Position numbers and translations under genes: made by a program. This document shows, piece after piece, positions 18,403 through 28,315 of a stretch of DNA of 64,000 nt; position 1 is the stretch's first letter; the number at the start of each line of letters is the position of its first letter. Origin of the DNA: [Clostridium] celerecrescens 18A. GTDB taxonomy: Bacteria; Bacillota; Clostridia; Lachnospirales; Lachnospiraceae. The notes under the pieces were generated by a model. That model ran no database searches, was not told the origin of the DNA, and saw nothing but the letters and a program-made list of their open reading frames with translations. The stretch spans positions 62,001-126,000 of the forward strand of contig NZ_PGET01000001.1 in assembly GCF_002797975.1 (NCBI RefSeq), written 5' to 3'.

Positions 18403-18693
18403 TAACTTCATAAACAAGTAAAAGCGTTGATAAGAACAAGTAGCAGTACGATGGACCACACAGAAAGCAGCCGGCAGATGAGAGGCGCGTGGGATACGGG
18501 TTGTGAATACATCTTTGAGCTTCGCACCAAACGGCTTTGATGCCAAGTAGGCTGCGACGGATTCCCGCACCCGTTATTGTGCTAGAGTATCGCATCAGGT
18601 ACTTAAAGAGGTAAACAGCGTGAGCTGTTTATAAACTTAAGGTGGTAACACGAGACTTCAGCCTCGTCCTTTTGATAGGACGGGGCTTATTTT
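18403..18693 (+). promoter_or_regulatory. T-box leader, tyrosine-specific
   Basis: The leader has the T-box layout: an AGTA box near the 5' end, GAGAG on the left arm of stem I, a specifier loop GAA-TAC-A with the tyrosine codon TAC at 18508-18510, and AGTAGG after stem I. The antiterminator bulge GGTGGTAACACG holds TGGT (18643-18646), which pairs with an ACCA tRNA end. A terminator hairpin (CCTCGTCC/GGACGGGG) follows at 18662-18685. Uncharged tRNA-Tyr should prevent termination and raise tyrS expression. Confidence 0.93.
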
Positions 18694-18710
18694 TATGAAA
18701 AAGGAGAATA

Positions 18711-19937
18711 ATGATGAAAATTTATGACGAATTGAAAGCCCGCGGCCTGATCGCCCAGGTGACGAATGAAGAAGAAATCAGCAAAATGGTAAATGAAGGA
18801 AAAGCCGTATTTTACATCGGATTTGATCCCACGGCCGACAGCCTTCACGTTGGTCATTTTATGGCCCTGTGCTTAATGAAGCGCCTTCAGGAGGCAGGCA
18901 ATAAGCCCATCGCCCTGATCGGAGGCGGAACCGGTATGGTTGGAGATCCTTCCGGAAGAAGCGACCTTCGGCAGGTGATGACAGTGGAAACGATCCAGCA
19001 TAACTGTGACTGTTTTAAAAAGCAGATGAGCCGTTTTATCGACTTTTCGGAAGGAAAGGCTCTTATGGTTAATAATGCAGACTGGCTTCTTAACTTAAAT
19101 TACATTGATTTCCTCAGAGAGGTTGGCCCCCATTTTTCCGTCAACCGCATGCTGACCGCGGAATGCTATAAGCAGCGTATGGAAAAAGGCTTAAGCTTCC
19201 TGGAATTCAACTACATGATCATGCAGAGCTTTGACTTCTATGAGCTGTTCAACCGTTACGGCTGCAACATGCAGTTTGGAGGAGATGACCAGTGGAGCAA
19301 TATGCTTGGCGGCACAGAGCTGATCCGCCGGAAGCTGGGAAAAGATGCTCATGCAATGACCATCACCCTGCTACTAAATTCCGAGGGAAATAAGATGGGG
19401 AAAACCCAGTCCGGCGCTGTATGGCTTGATCCGGAAAAGACGACTCCTTTTGACTTTTTCCAGTACTGGAGAAACATTGCCGATGCAGATGTGTTAAAAT
19501 GCCTGCGTATGCTTACCTTCCTTCCCATTGAGCAGATTAACGAGATGGACAGCTGGGAAGGCAGCCAGTTAAATGAAGCAAAAGAAATCCTTGCCTATGA
19601 GCTGACCAATCTGGTTCATGGGGAAGAGGAAGCGGAAAGAGCAAGAGAGAGTGCCAGAGCGCTGTTTACCGGCGGCAATGCGGCAGATATGCCGACCTGT
19701 GAGCTGGAAGAGGCAGATTTTACGGACGGAAGCATTGACATCCTGGCCATTCTACAGAAATCCGGTCTGGCTCCTACCCGTTCCGAAGCAAGACGCAATG
19801 TGGAACAGGGAGGAGTAACCGTAGAAGGCGAAACTGTTTCCGATGTGAAAGCCGTTTTTGCAAAAGAACAGTTTTCCGGAGATGGGATGATCGTAAAACG
19901 CGGTAAGAAAAAGTTTGTAAGAGTAATTGCTAAATAA
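18711..19937 (+). CDS. tyrS: Tyrosyl-tRNA synthetase
   Basis: A class I synthetase of 408 residues charging tRNA-Tyr. The HIGH-type motif is HVGH (46-49), the KMSKS-type motif is KMGKT (228-232), and the tyrosine-pocket segment [13 protein letters not shown] lies between them. A C-terminal S4-type RNA-binding domain covers about residues 340-408. AAGGAG (18701-18706) precedes tandem ATGs at 18711 and 18714; either may be used. Expression is controlled by the tyrosine T-box directly upstream. Confidence 0.97.
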   Translation: MMKIYDELKARGLIAQVTNEEEISKMVNEGKAVFYIGFDPTADSLHVGHFMALCLMKRLQEAGNKPIALIGGGTGMVGDPSGRSDLRQVMTVETIQHNCDCFKKQMSRFIDFSEGKALMVNNADWLLNLNYIDFLREVGPHFSVNRMLTAECYKQRMEKGLSFLEFNYMIMQSFDFYELFNRYGCNMQFGGDDQWSNMLGGTELIRRKLGKDAHAMTITLLLNSEGNKMGKTQSGAVWLDPEKTTPFDFFQYWRNIADADVLKCLRMLTFLPIEQINEMDSWEGSQLNEAKEILAYELTNLVHGEEEAERARESARALFTGGNAADMPTCELEEADFTDGSIDILAILQKSGLAPTRSEARRNVEQGGVTVEGETVSDVKAVFAKEQFSGDGMIVKRGKKKFVRVIAK

Positions 19938-19947
19938 GAAAAAATAT

Positions 19948-19974
19948 ATCCGGCTGGTTCCAGCCGGATTTTTT
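19948..19974. terminator. Bidirectional terminator between tyrS and the HD-GYP gene
   Basis: ATCCGGCTGG-TT-CCAGCCGGAT (19948-19969) is a perfect 10-bp stem with Ts on the plus side and an A-run on the other, so it can serve both convergent genes. Confidence 0.9.
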
Positions 19975-19979
19975 ATGCT

Positions 19980-21311
19980 TCATGGCCAGGACGGCAAAAG
20001 CTCAGGATCTCTTAAGGTAAGCGCAAAGTGAAGCTTTTCATCGTAAGATTCAAATTTAGGCAGAGTTTCATATTCTTTTCTCAGCTTCTCATAAATGCTT
20101 AATATGGGCTTACACCGGATTAAGGTGGTATCAAGGATATCATCAAGATGTTCCGCTGCCAGGTCAACAATGGATTCATCCAGGAGGCCGTCATATTTCA
20201 TCCGGGTGAGGATGGACAGGATGTCGTCTGTTGGAAAGGAATCCTTATAGCTTCTGGCACCTGTTAAGGCGCTGATGATATCGGCAATGGCCACCAGGCG
20301 TTCTTCCGTAGTTAAATCCTCGGCTTTCAGCCTTTTCGGATAACCGGTTCCATTTAGTTTTTCATGATGACGCAGTGCGATGCGCTCAATGGTTTTATCA
20401 ATGCTGCCGCCAAATATTTTTTCCGTGAAATTTACATGGGTCCGCATGACTTCCATGGCCTTTTGGCTTAATGTTCCTGGATACTCAAGAATTTCCACAG
20501 GAATGGCGATTTTACCCAGATCGTGCAGCAGTGAGCCGCAGAGAACCAGGTTTAATTGATCCTCACTTAAGGACAGGAGTTTTCCAAGCTCATAGCTGAT
20601 GCTGGTTGTGGTTATGGTATGGGTTACCGTGTAATGACTTCTAAAATCAATGATAAAGACCAGCATTTTCAAATATTCCGTAGTCTCTTCTTCGGAAAGT
20701 GGAATGCTGGTTAAAAAGTCGAAGTATTCTGAATCTTTTCTCCATTCATTTTCAATGGAATCTTTAAAGTCAAGCCTGTCTGCAAGATCTACGATATGAG
20801 GGGCAAATACGTTATTCGTTCCCTGGGTGATCAGCTGGAGGGTTTCCTCCCAGGAACGCTTTTCCAGTGACATGGAGACATCAATGCGGTCTGCAATGTG
20901 AAGGATTTGTGATAGATCTTTTAATTTCGTGCTGGGTTCATCTCCCTGTTCCAGAAAATTCCAGGTGATATGGTGTAAGAGTACAGCAGGAGCGAATTCC
21001 TTGAGGGGAGAAAAATATCGTATGAAAAGATATCCGTAGAAGGAATGATCCCATATATCATCGGTTTCAAATTGAAGCATCCTGGAGATTTCTTCTGTTT
21101 TGTATGCTCCGATATCATGAAGCTGGGCCAAAAAACAGATATCCCGAAGCTCCTGCTTCGTATATTGTCCGGTATCCTGCAGCATACGGGAAATGATATA
21201 GGCCACGTGGGAACCGTGTTCCGTCAGCCGTGGATCAATATAATTACAGAAGCGCCGGATTATGCCTAAGACGCCTTTATTATTAAAACTCTTCGTATAT
21301 TGGATTTGCAT
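19980..21311 (-). CDS. HD-GYP domain protein, probable cyclic-di-GMP phosphodiesterase
   Basis: The 443-residue cytoplasmic protein contains two HD modules. The N-terminal one has HGSHVAY and LAQLHDIGAY (His65-Asp66). The C-terminal one is a full HD-GYP domain with SLLHDLGKIAIP (His263-Asp264) and HHEKLNGTGYP (315-325). HD-GYP enzymes hydrolyse cyclic di-GMP or related dinucleotides. There is no receiver or membrane domain, so its input is unknown. Translation starts after AGGAGG. It is a lone gene on the minus strand. Confidence 0.87.
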   Translation of the reverse strand: MQIQYTKSFNNKGVLGIIRRFCNYIDPRLTEHGSHVAYIISRMLQDTGQYTKQELRDICFLAQLHDIGAYKTEEISRMLQFETDDIWDHSFYGYLFIRYFSPLKEFAPAVLLHHITWNFLEQGDEPSTKLKDLSQILHIADRIDVSMSLEKRSWEETLQLITQGTNNVFAPHIVDLADRLDFKDSIENEWRKDSEYFDFLTSIPLSEEETTEYLKMLVFIIDFRSHYTVTHTITTTSISYELGKLLSLSEDQLNLVLCGSLLHDLGKIAIPVEILEYPGTLSQKAMEVMRTHVNFTEKIFGGSIDKTIERIALRHHEKLNGTGYPKRLKAEDLTTEERLVAIADIISALTGARSYKDSFPTDDILSILTRMKYDGLLDESIVDLAAEHLDDILDTTLIRCKPILSIYEKLRKEYETLPKFESYDEKLHFALTLRDPELLPSWP

Positions 21312-21484
21312 ATTTAAGTCCTCCTATGTAGTCGTTGCTCTAAAATCAGTTTACCATATCATTCCATATATGGAAAGAAAAGAAAGGCGGCTATTGCATA
21401 ATTAATTCTACTTAATAGAGGAAAAGGTGTATGTGAAAAAAATAAATAGATGTATGCTTATTTTTTTGTATGAACCTGAATTAT

Positions 21485-21513
21485 TTGACTAAGGTATACG
21501 TATATGTTAAAAT
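21485..21513 (+). promoter_or_regulatory. treR promoter with TreR operator in the spacer
   Basis: TTGACT (21485-21490), a 17-nt spacer and TAAAAT (21508-21513). The palindrome TATACGTATA (21495-21504) lies in the spacer, 4 nt after the -35 box. The treP promoter has the same arrangement, which indicates autoregulation by TreR. Confidence 0.78.
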
Positions 21514-21567
21514 AAAGACTGATATGTAAATCAATGGAAAAGACAGGTAAAGTGAGGATATAGGCCT

Positions 21568-22281
21568 ATGGAAAGTAAATACAGGCGTCTTTATAAGGAG
21601 CTGCTTGAAAAAATAGAAAAGCGGGAATACCGTCCGGGAGACAAGCTTCCGGCGGAAGGAGAGCTGATGGAGATATACGGTGCATCCCGTGACACTGTCC
21701 GCAAAGCCCTGGGGCTTTTGGAAGAAGATGGCTGCATCCGCAAAGCCAGGGGAAAGGCCGCCGAGGTGTTGGATAAGAGCAAGTTTAATTTTCCGGTATC
21801 GGAGATAGCAAGCTTTAAGGAAATCTACCGCTATTCAGATTCCAGGCCCAGAACCTTTGTGGAGAATTTAGAAATTGTAAAAAATGATAAGAAGTTGATG
21901 GAAGCCCTTCAGATCGGCCCGGAGGATGAGGCCTTTGTATTGGAACGGGTCCGGGAAATCGATGGGGAAAAGATCATAATTGATAAGGATTATTTTTCAA
22001 GGAAAGTCGTGGAGAATCTGCCTTTGCGCGCTGCCCAGGATTCTGTTTATGAATATTTAGAGAATGAACAAGGGCTTAAAATCGGCTTTGCCATGAAGGA
22101 GATCACGGTCCATACAGCAACGGATGAGGATTACCGGCTCCTTGATATGGGACGTTATGATATGGTGGTGGTTGTGAAGAGTTATACGTATCTGGAGGAC
22201 TCTACCTTGTTCCAGTACACGGAATCGCGACACAGGCCGGACAAGTTTAAGTTTGTGGATTTTGCCCGCCGGAAGCTTTAA
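21568..22281 (+). CDS. treR: Trehalose operon repressor TreR (GntR family)
   Basis: The 237-residue protein has an N-terminal GntR winged helix (YRRLYKELLEKIEKREYRPG, then GASRDTVRKALGLLEEDGCI). A UTRA effector domain follows from about residue 90 (VLERVREIDGEKIIIDKDYF). TreR senses trehalose 6-phosphate and represses treP-treC. Its gene precedes treP by about 230 nt, and both promoters contain the same TATACGTATA box. Confidence 0.93.
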   Translation: MESKYRRLYKELLEKIEKREYRPGDKLPAEGELMEIYGASRDTVRKALGLLEEDGCIRKARGKAAEVLDKSKFNFPVSEIASFKEIYRYSDSRPRTFVENLEIVKNDKKLMEALQIGPEDEAFVLERVREIDGEKIIIDKDYFSRKVVENLPLRAAQDSVYEYLENEQGLKIGFAMKEITVHTATDEDYRLLDMGRYDMVVVVKSYTYLEDSTLFQYTESRHRPDKFKFVDFARRKL

Positions 22282-22418
22282 TAAATAATAAGAAGAGAAG
22301 AATGCGCTTCTCATATACCCTTTGAAACGGTCCTACTCTATCTTACCAGGTCCGTACAAATACTGCATGCGGCGTCGCTTGCCCGCAGACGGACAAGTTA
22401 AATTATCTTTTCTGCATA

Positions 22419-22447
22419 TTGACAAAGATATACGTATATGTTATAGT
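22419..22447 (+). promoter_or_regulatory. treP promoter with TreR operator in the spacer
   Basis: TTGACA (22419-22424), a 17-nt spacer and TATAGT (22442-22447). TATACGTATA (22429-22438) sits 4 nt after the -35 box, so TreR binding would exclude RNA polymerase. A possible half-site, AACGTATAAG, lies about 20 nt downstream. Confidence 0.83.
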
Positions 22448-22510
22448 GTAATCACAAAATAAACGTATAAGTTCGGGAGCGTCTAAAACATGTATGAAGG
22501 GAGTATGAAT

Positions 22511-23920
22511 ATGGGTAAGTATGAGAGCGATGCCAGGAAACTGTTAGAGTATGTGGGGGGAAAAGAAAATATAGGTGCAGTGACCCACTGTATGACGAGA
22601 ATGCGTTTTGCCCTGGTTGATCCGGAAAAAGCGGATACCAAGCTGATTGAAGCACTTTCAAGTGTCAAAGGTACCTTTACACAAGCCGGACAGTTTCAGG
22701 TAATCATTGGAAATGATGTACAGTCCTTTTACAATGACTTTGTATCCGTATCCGGCGTGGAAGGAGTATCCAAGGACGAAGTAAAGAAAGAGGCGAAAGG
22801 GAATTTAAACCTTTTGCAGCGGGCGGTGGCGGATATCGCAGAGATTTTTGCTCCATTGATTCCGGCGATCATCGTAGGCGGTCTGATTCTTGGCTTCCGT
22901 AACATCATAGGAGAGATCAATCTTATGAATGGGGGGACCCAGACTCTCATTCAGGTGTCACAGTTCTGGGCAGGTGTTCATAGCTTTCTCTGGCTCCTTG
23001 GCGAGGCGATCTTCCATTTCCTGCCAGTAGGAATCACCTGGTCTGTTACAAGAAAAATGGGAACCACCCAGATCCTTGGAATTGTTCTGGGGCTTACCCT
23101 TGTATCTCCTCAGCTGTTAAATGCCTATGCCATGGCATCAGGCGCTGAGGTTCCGGTCTGGGACTTTGGATTTGTGAAAATGGAGATGATCGGCTACCAG
23201 GCTCAAGTCATTCCGGCCATTTTAGCTGGCTTTGTATTGGTCTATCTGGAGAGGTTCTTTAAGAAAATTACGCCTCAGGCGATCTCTATGATCGTGGTTC
23301 CATTCTGTTCCCTTCTTCTTGCGGTAATCGCTGCACACGCAGTGGTAGGCCCGATTGGCTGGACGATTGGATCCTGGATTTCAAAAGTGGTTTATGCAGG
23401 ACTCACCTCCAGCTTCCGCTGGCTCTTTGCAACCTTATTTGGCTTTGTCTATGCTCCGCTTGTTATTACCGGCCTTCATCATATGACCAATGCCATTGAC
23501 TTGCAGCTCATGGCAGAGTTTGGAGGAACGATGCTGTGGCCTATGATCGCTTTATCCAATATTGCACAGGGTTCAGCAGTTCTTGGCATGATGTACCTCC
23601 AGAAAAAGGATGAGGAAGCAAAGCAGATTTCCATTCCTGCCTGCATTTCCTGCTATCTGGGAGTAACGGAGCCGGCGATGTTCGGTGTGAATTTAAAGAG
23701 GGGATTTCCGTTCCTTTCTGCCATGATCGGTTCCGCCATAGCTGCAACGGTTTCCGTGGGAATGAATGTTATGGCAAATTCCATCGGTGTGGGCGGTATT
23801 CCAGGTATCCTGTCTATCCAGCCTCAGTATATGGGAATCTTCGGTTTGTGCATGCTCATTGCCATTGCAGTGCCCTTTACACTGACAGTTATGGTCGGAA
23901 AAAAGAAAGGAATTGTATAA
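22511..23920 (+). CDS. treP: Trehalose-specific PTS enzyme IIBC
   Basis: The permease imports trehalose as trehalose 6-phosphate. The EIIB domain comes first, with the phosphorylated Cys27 in VTHCMTRMRFAL. A ten-helix EIIC domain from about residue 105 includes TGLHHMTNAIDLQ and YLGVTEPAMFGV, as in glucose-superfamily permeases. There is no EIIA domain. AAGGGAG (22497-22503) is 7 nt before ATG 22511, so this start is preferred over in-frame ATGs at 22490 and 22505. The stop codon abuts the treC start. Confidence 0.92.
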   Translation: MGKYESDARKLLEYVGGKENIGAVTHCMTRMRFALVDPEKADTKLIEALSSVKGTFTQAGQFQVIIGNDVQSFYNDFVSVSGVEGVSKDEVKKEAKGNLNLLQRAVADIAEIFAPLIPAIIVGGLILGFRNIIGEINLMNGGTQTLIQVSQFWAGVHSFLWLLGEAIFHFLPVGITWSVTRKMGTTQILGIVLGLTLVSPQLLNAYAMASGAEVPVWDFGFVKMEMIGYQAQVIPAILAGFVLVYLERFFKKITPQAISMIVVPFCSLLLAVIAAHAVVGPIGWTIGSWISKVVYAGLTSSFRWLFATLFGFVYAPLVITGLHHMTNAIDLQLMAEFGGTMLWPMIALSNIAQGSAVLGMMYLQKKDEEAKQISIPACISCYLGVTEPAMFGVNLKRGFPFLSAMIGSAIAATVSVGMNVMANSIGVGGIPGILSIQPQYMGIFGLCMLIAIAVPFTLTVMVGKKKGIV

Positions 23921-25570
23921 ATGGAGAGCTTTAAGAAATCATGTGTTTATCAGATCTATCCCAAATCCTTCCGGGACAGCAACGGTGACGGGATCGGAGA
24001 TTTAAAGGGAGTGATGGAAAAACTGGATTACTTAAAAACGCTGGGAGTGGATTGCCTCTGGCTGACCCCGTTTTTCCTGTCTCCTCAGAATGACAATGGG
24101 TATGATATCCAGGATTACTGCCGGATCGATCCTCTGTTTGGGACTATGGAAGATCTGGACCGGCTGACCGCAAAGGCCGGAGAGCTGGGTATGGGGCTGA
24201 TGTTTGATATGGTTTTTAACCATACCTCCACAAGTCATGAATGGTTTCAAAAGGCTCTTAACGGCGATAAGAAATTCCAGGATTACTATTTCTTTAAGGA
24301 AGGAGCTCCGGGTAATCCGCCGACCAACTGGCAGTCAAAGTTTGGCGGCAGTGCATGGGAATATTCAGAGGAAGTCGGGAAATATTATCTTCATTTGTTT
24401 GATAAGACCCAGGCAGACTTAAACTGGGAGAATCCCATGGTACGGGAAGAGATAAAAAAGGTGATCCGGTTCTGGAAGGAAAAAGGGATCAGGGGATTCC
24501 GGTTTGATGTGATTAATCTGGTTTCAAAGCCTTCTGCCTGGGAGGATGATGAGGAGGGAGACGGCCGCCGGTTTTATACCGACGGCCCCCGGATTCATGA
24601 GTATCTGAGGGAAATCGTGGTGGATACAGGGTTAGATGCCGATGATATCATTACGGTTGGAGAGATGTCCTCTACTACCATTGACCACTGCATCCGATAT
24701 ACCAATCCCGATGAAAAGCAGTTTAAGATGTGTTTTAATTTTCATCATTTAAAGGTGGATTATAAGGACGGAGATAAATGGTCTTTAATGCCCTTTGATT
24801 TCAATAAACTGAAAAAGATTTTCCACACATGGCAGACTTCCATGGACGAAGAGAACGGTTGGAATGCGGTGTTCTGGTGCAATCATGACCAGCCAAGGGC
24901 CGTGTCCAGGTTTGGCGATGATGGAATATACAGAAAGCGTACCGCAAAGATGCTGGCTACTGTCATACACGGAATGCGGGGCACGCCCTATATTTACCAG
25001 GGAGAGGAAATCGGCATGACCAATGCAAATTTCACCCACATTTCCCAGTACCGTGATGTGGAAAGCCTTCATTACTTTGAAATATTGAAAGAACAGGGAA
25101 GAAAAGAAGAAGAAATTTACCGGGTATTAAGAGAGCGGTCCAGAGATAACAGCAGGACCCCTATGCAATGGGAGGCAGGAGAACAGGCTGGATTTACCAC
25201 AGGCACCCCATGGATCGGCGTCAATGAAAATTGTGAGGAGATCAATGTGAAGGAGAGCCTGGCTGATCCTGATTCAGTCTTTTGTTATTATCAGAAGCTG
25301 ATTGAACTGAGGAAACGCTGCAACGTGATCAGTGAAGGAAGCTATGAGCCGGTTCCGCTTAAGCAGGAAGGGATTTTTGCCTATCAGAGAAGCTGGCAGA
25401 AAGAAAAACTGCTGGTCTTTGCAAATTTCACCGGAAAGGACCAGGAGATAGAAGGAAGGGAAGCCTTGGACAACTGGGAGATCCTGTTATCCAATTACAA
25501 CGCTCCAAAGATCAATGGGAAAAAGTTTGTACTGGCCCCCTTTGGCACAGTCATGCTGTATTCCTGTTAA
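23921..25570 (+). CDS. treC: Trehalose-6-phosphate hydrolase (GH13)
   Basis: The 549-residue enzyme splits trehalose 6-phosphate into glucose and glucose 6-phosphate. It has the GH13 motifs DMVFNHTS (region I), GFRFDVINLV (II, nucleophile Asp), TVGEMSST (III, acid Glu) and NHDQPR (IV). The start KKSCVYQIYPKSFRDSNGDGIGDL fits the TreC/oligo-1,6-glucosidase subfamily, and linkage to treP decides for TreC. The ATG directly follows the treP stop. Confidence 0.94.
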   Translation: MESFKKSCVYQIYPKSFRDSNGDGIGDLKGVMEKLDYLKTLGVDCLWLTPFFLSPQNDNGYDIQDYCRIDPLFGTMEDLDRLTAKAGELGMGLMFDMVFNHTSTSHEWFQKALNGDKKFQDYYFFKEGAPGNPPTNWQSKFGGSAWEYSEEVGKYYLHLFDKTQADLNWENPMVREEIKKVIRFWKEKGIRGFRFDVINLVSKPSAWEDDEEGDGRRFYTDGPRIHEYLREIVVDTGLDADDIITVGEMSSTTIDHCIRYTNPDEKQFKMCFNFHHLKVDYKDGDKWSLMPFDFNKLKKIFHTWQTSMDEENGWNAVFWCNHDQPRAVSRFGDDGIYRKRTAKMLATVIHGMRGTPYIYQGEEIGMTNANFTHISQYRDVESLHYFEILKEQGRKEEEIYRVLRERSRDNSRTPMQWEAGEQAGFTTGTPWIGVNENCEEINVKESLADPDSVFCYYQKLIELRKRCNVISEGSYEPVPLKQEGIFAYQRSWQKEKLLVFANFTGKDQEIEGREALDNWEILLSNYNAPKINGKKFVLAPFGTVMLYSC

Positions 25571-25575
25571 AAAGC

Positions 25576-26139
25576 TTAATGCTCCAACAAATGCTGCACC
25601 AGAATTTTAAATCCCATAAGGATCAGGATCAGTCCGCCGGCAAATTCTGCTTTTGATTTATAGCGTGTTCCAAAAACATTTCCTACTTTAACTCCCAGGA
25701 CAGACAGGGTAAAGGTGGTAGCTCCGATAAAGGAAACAGCTGGAACGATCTGTACCTGGAGGAATGCAAAAGTAACCCCCACAGCCAGAGCATCAATGCT
25801 GGTTGCTATCGCCAGAGGGATCATGTTTTGGGGAGACATGGGGGAAACCTCACATTCTTCCGTTTCTTTGCTAAAGGATTCCTTTATCATGCTGATGCCA
25901 ATGGCTCCAAGCAAAATAAAAGCGATCCAGTGGTCAAAGGAAGTGATGGCCTCCTTAAACTGCGATCCCAGCAGGTAGCCCAAAAGCGGCATTCCGGATT
26001 GGAATCCCCCGAAATACAGGCCTGCGGTGACTGCATTGTTCCAGCTCATCTTTGGCATGCATAATCCTTTGCAGATGGATACGGCAAAGGCATCCATGGA
26101 TAAGGCTACCGCGATGATGAACAATTCAAGTAATGACAT
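25576..26139 (-). CDS. mntP: Manganese efflux pump MntP
   Basis: The 187-residue membrane protein has six predicted helices and two related halves. [13 protein letters not shown] near the N terminus and [13 protein letters not shown] in the second half carry the paired acidic residues of the MntP family. It exports Mn2+. The gene follows the NYN protein gene by 63 nt on the same strand. A MntR/DtxR-like repressor is encoded at 42474-42893 and may take part in its control, though I recognise no shared operator. Confidence 0.9.
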   Translation of the reverse strand: MSLLELFIIAVALSMDAFAVSICKGLCMPKMSWNNAVTAGLYFGGFQSGMPLLGYLLGSQFKEAITSFDHWIAFILLGAIGISMIKESFSKETEECEVSPMSPQNMIPLAIATSIDALAVGVTFAFLQVQIVPAVSFIGATTFTLSVLGVKVGNVFGTRYKSKAEFAGGLILILMGFKILVQHLLEH

Positions 26140-26202
26140 GTGATATTCCTCCTATGTATAGGCTTAATAAATATATGCCCCGGAAAAAAAGGATAGAATG
26201 AG

Positions 26203-26724
26203 TTAATCCTTTTTATTCAGCCGTATTTTCTCCAGATATTCAAAAAGCTCCGGGTCTACGTTGTCGAAGAGGCGGTTTTTCTTTGATGGAATTCGCTCCA
26301 GATGTTCCTTCTTAATCTCAGAATTCGTCTCTTCGATTTCTTTTTTTAAATCCCTGGCGGAGAGGCGTGTGCTGCCTGTTCCCAGGATGATGATCTGCTC
26401 TAACTTGTCCGAGGTGGCTACCCGCACCTGATACTGCCTGCCGATCTGTTGGGAGACCTTTTCGATGTACTGGTCTGCGGTTTCCGCTTCCTTGGTAAAA
26501 ATCACATGAATGTTGTGGTATTTTATAACTGTGCCTGGGTTTCCCTTGACCTTGTAGCCGTCAAAAACCAAGATGACATTGCATTTTTTATAACCCTGGT
26601 AATTGCATAGAATATCCTGAAGTTTCGTTCTGGCGGAGTCCAAATTGGTCTCCGCCAGTTCCTTTAGTTCAGGCCAGGCAAATATGATGTTGTAGCCGTC
26701 TATTAAAAGATATTCGGAACTCAT
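26203..26724 (-). CDS. NYN (PIN-like) domain protein, YacP/Rae1 type
   Basis: The 173-residue protein starts with YLLIDGYNIIFAWPEL, the nucleic-acid-processing NYN motif. It also has VILVFDGYKVKGNPG and TADQYIEKV, which place conserved acidic residues for metal-dependent RNA cleavage. B. subtilis Rae1 (YacP) is the studied relative, a ribosome-associated endoribonuclease. The charged C-terminal tail is longer than needed for catalysis. It may be cotranscribed with mntP. Confidence 0.82.
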   Translation of the reverse strand: MSSEYLLIDGYNIIFAWPELKELAETNLDSARTKLQDILCNYQGYKKCNVILVFDGYKVKGNPGTVIKYHNIHVIFTKEAETADQYIEKVSQQIGRQYQVRVATSDKLEQIIILGTGSTRLSARDLKKEIEETNSEIKKEHLERIPSKKNRLFDNVDPELFEYLEKIRLNKKD

Positions 26725-26779
26725 TGTTTGCCTCCTAATGAAGCAAGCAGAATGCTTGCATATTCAGTTGCGTGGGAAA

Positions 26780-28150
26780 CTATAGTTTCTTGATGCAGTT
26801 TTCATAAATTCGTTTAAACAGTATGGTGGTTAAAACCAGAGACATGATTTCAGCCAGAGGGAATGCAAACCAGATTGCATTAAGACCGAAGACGTTCGCG
26901 AAAATATATGCAATTGGCAAAATACAAACAAGCTGCCTGGCGACAGACACGATCAGGCTATAGATGCCGTTCCCAAGAGCCTGAAAAACAGAACCGATAA
27001 TGATGCTGTAGCCGGCAAAGAGGAACCCTAAGCTGATGATGCGAAGAGCAGGAACCCCGATAGAAATCATGTGCTCTGAGGCATCGAACAGGAGCAAAAG
27101 CTGCTTTGGAAACACCTGGAAAATGATAACTCCCAGGAACATGATGGAGACAGATCCTATGACGCTGGAGCGTATGGTTTTCATGATACGGTCCTTGTTT
27201 TTTGCCCCCCAGTTATAGGCGACAATGGGTACCATACCATTATTGAGTCCGAATACGGGCATAAAGATGAAGCTTTGCAGCTTAAAGAAAATGCCGAATA
27301 CGGATACTGCGGTTTCGGAGAACATAAGAAGGATCTTGTTCACACCAAAGGTCATGACAGAACCGATGGACTGCATGATAATGGAGGGAAGTCCTACCTT
27401 ATAAATATCAATGATCGTTTCTTTATGCGGGCGAAAACCACGCATGTTCAAATTTACATCAGGATTCCTGGTTAAATTAAAATACAGCAGGAGCATCATG
27501 GCAATGATCTGGCCGATGATGGTTGCAATAGCGGCTCCGGCAATGCCAAGGCGTGGAAATCCAAAGAGCCCGAAAATGAGAATTGGATCCAGAATGATAT
27601 TGATAATGGCTCCCAGTCCCTGGGTGATCATATTATAGATGGTGCGTCCGGTGGACTGCATGATCCGTTCAAAAGCAATTTGCAGATAAACGCCAAAGGA
27701 AAAGATGGTGCAGATGGAAAGATAAATGGTTCCCTGGTTAATGATCTCCTCATTGCCTGTCTGTACTGTAAAATAAAACCGGGAAAAGAAAATTCCAAAC
27801 AGGGCGGAGACAAGATAGCTGAGAATAAAAATAAATATTCCATTGACTGCGGCCAGATTTGCCTTTTCCGGATTCTTTTCCCCCAGGGAGCGGGAAAGGA
27901 GAGCATTGACTCCCACACCGGTTCCTACGGCGATGGCGATGATTAAATTTTGTATGGGAAATGCAAGGGAAACTGCGGTAAGAGCTGTTTCACTGATCTG
28001 TGCGACGAAAATACTGTCGACTACGTTATAAAGTGCCTGTATCAACATGGAAATAACCATGGGAAGTGACATGGTCAGTAAAAGTTTGTTTACTGGCATG
28101 GTTCCCATCTTATTTTCTTCAGGTCTTATAGCATCCAATGTTTCAGACAT
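26780..28150 (-). CDS. MATE family multidrug efflux transporter
   Basis: The 456-residue integral membrane protein has about twelve helices and the MATE-type opening MPVNKLLLTMSLPMVISMLI, followed by ALYNVVDSIFVAQI. It is a Na+- or H+-driven exporter with unknown substrate. An upstream in-frame ATG at 28219 adds 23 residues, but ATG 28150 is preferred: AGGAGGG lies just upstream and the family N terminus begins here. Confidence 0.88.
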   Translation of the reverse strand: MSETLDAIRPEENKMGTMPVNKLLLTMSLPMVISMLIQALYNVVDSIFVAQISETALTAVSLAFPIQNLIIAIAVGTGVGVNALLSRSLGEKNPEKANLAAVNGIFIFILSYLVSALFGIFFSRFYFTVQTGNEEIINQGTIYLSICTIFSFGVYLQIAFERIMQSTGRTIYNMITQGLGAIINIILDPILIFGLFGFPRLGIAGAAIATIIGQIIAMMLLLYFNLTRNPDVNLNMRGFRPHKETIIDIYKVGLPSIIMQSIGSVMTFGVNKILLMFSETAVSVFGIFFKLQSFIFMPVFGLNNGMVPIVAYNWGAKNKDRIMKTIRSSVIGSVSIMFLGVIIFQVFPKQLLLLFDASEHMISIGVPALRIISLGFLFAGYSIIIGSVFQALGNGIYSLIVSVARQLVCILPIAYIFANVFGLNAIWFAFPLAEIMSLVLTTILFKRIYENCIKKL

Positions 28151-28280
28151 AAAAAAAGGCCCTCCTGATTCTTTAGTAAGCGTGTTCATAATTGTAACTG
28201 CTTCAACAGGAAAAGTCAATATTGTATGATTTATTAGGTTCTATTTCCCAATGCTGGGGATAATTTGTGAAAAATAAATA

Positions 28281-28309
28281 TTGCAGGTTAAAATGGATTA
28301 TGATATTAT
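28281..28309 (+). promoter_or_regulatory. Promoter of the aspS-gatCAB T-box leader
   Basis: TTGCAG (28281-28286), a 17-nt spacer and TATTAT (28304-28309). It leaves a very long leader of about 525 nt before aspS. Confidence 0.6.
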
Positions 28310-28315
28310 TAGTGA

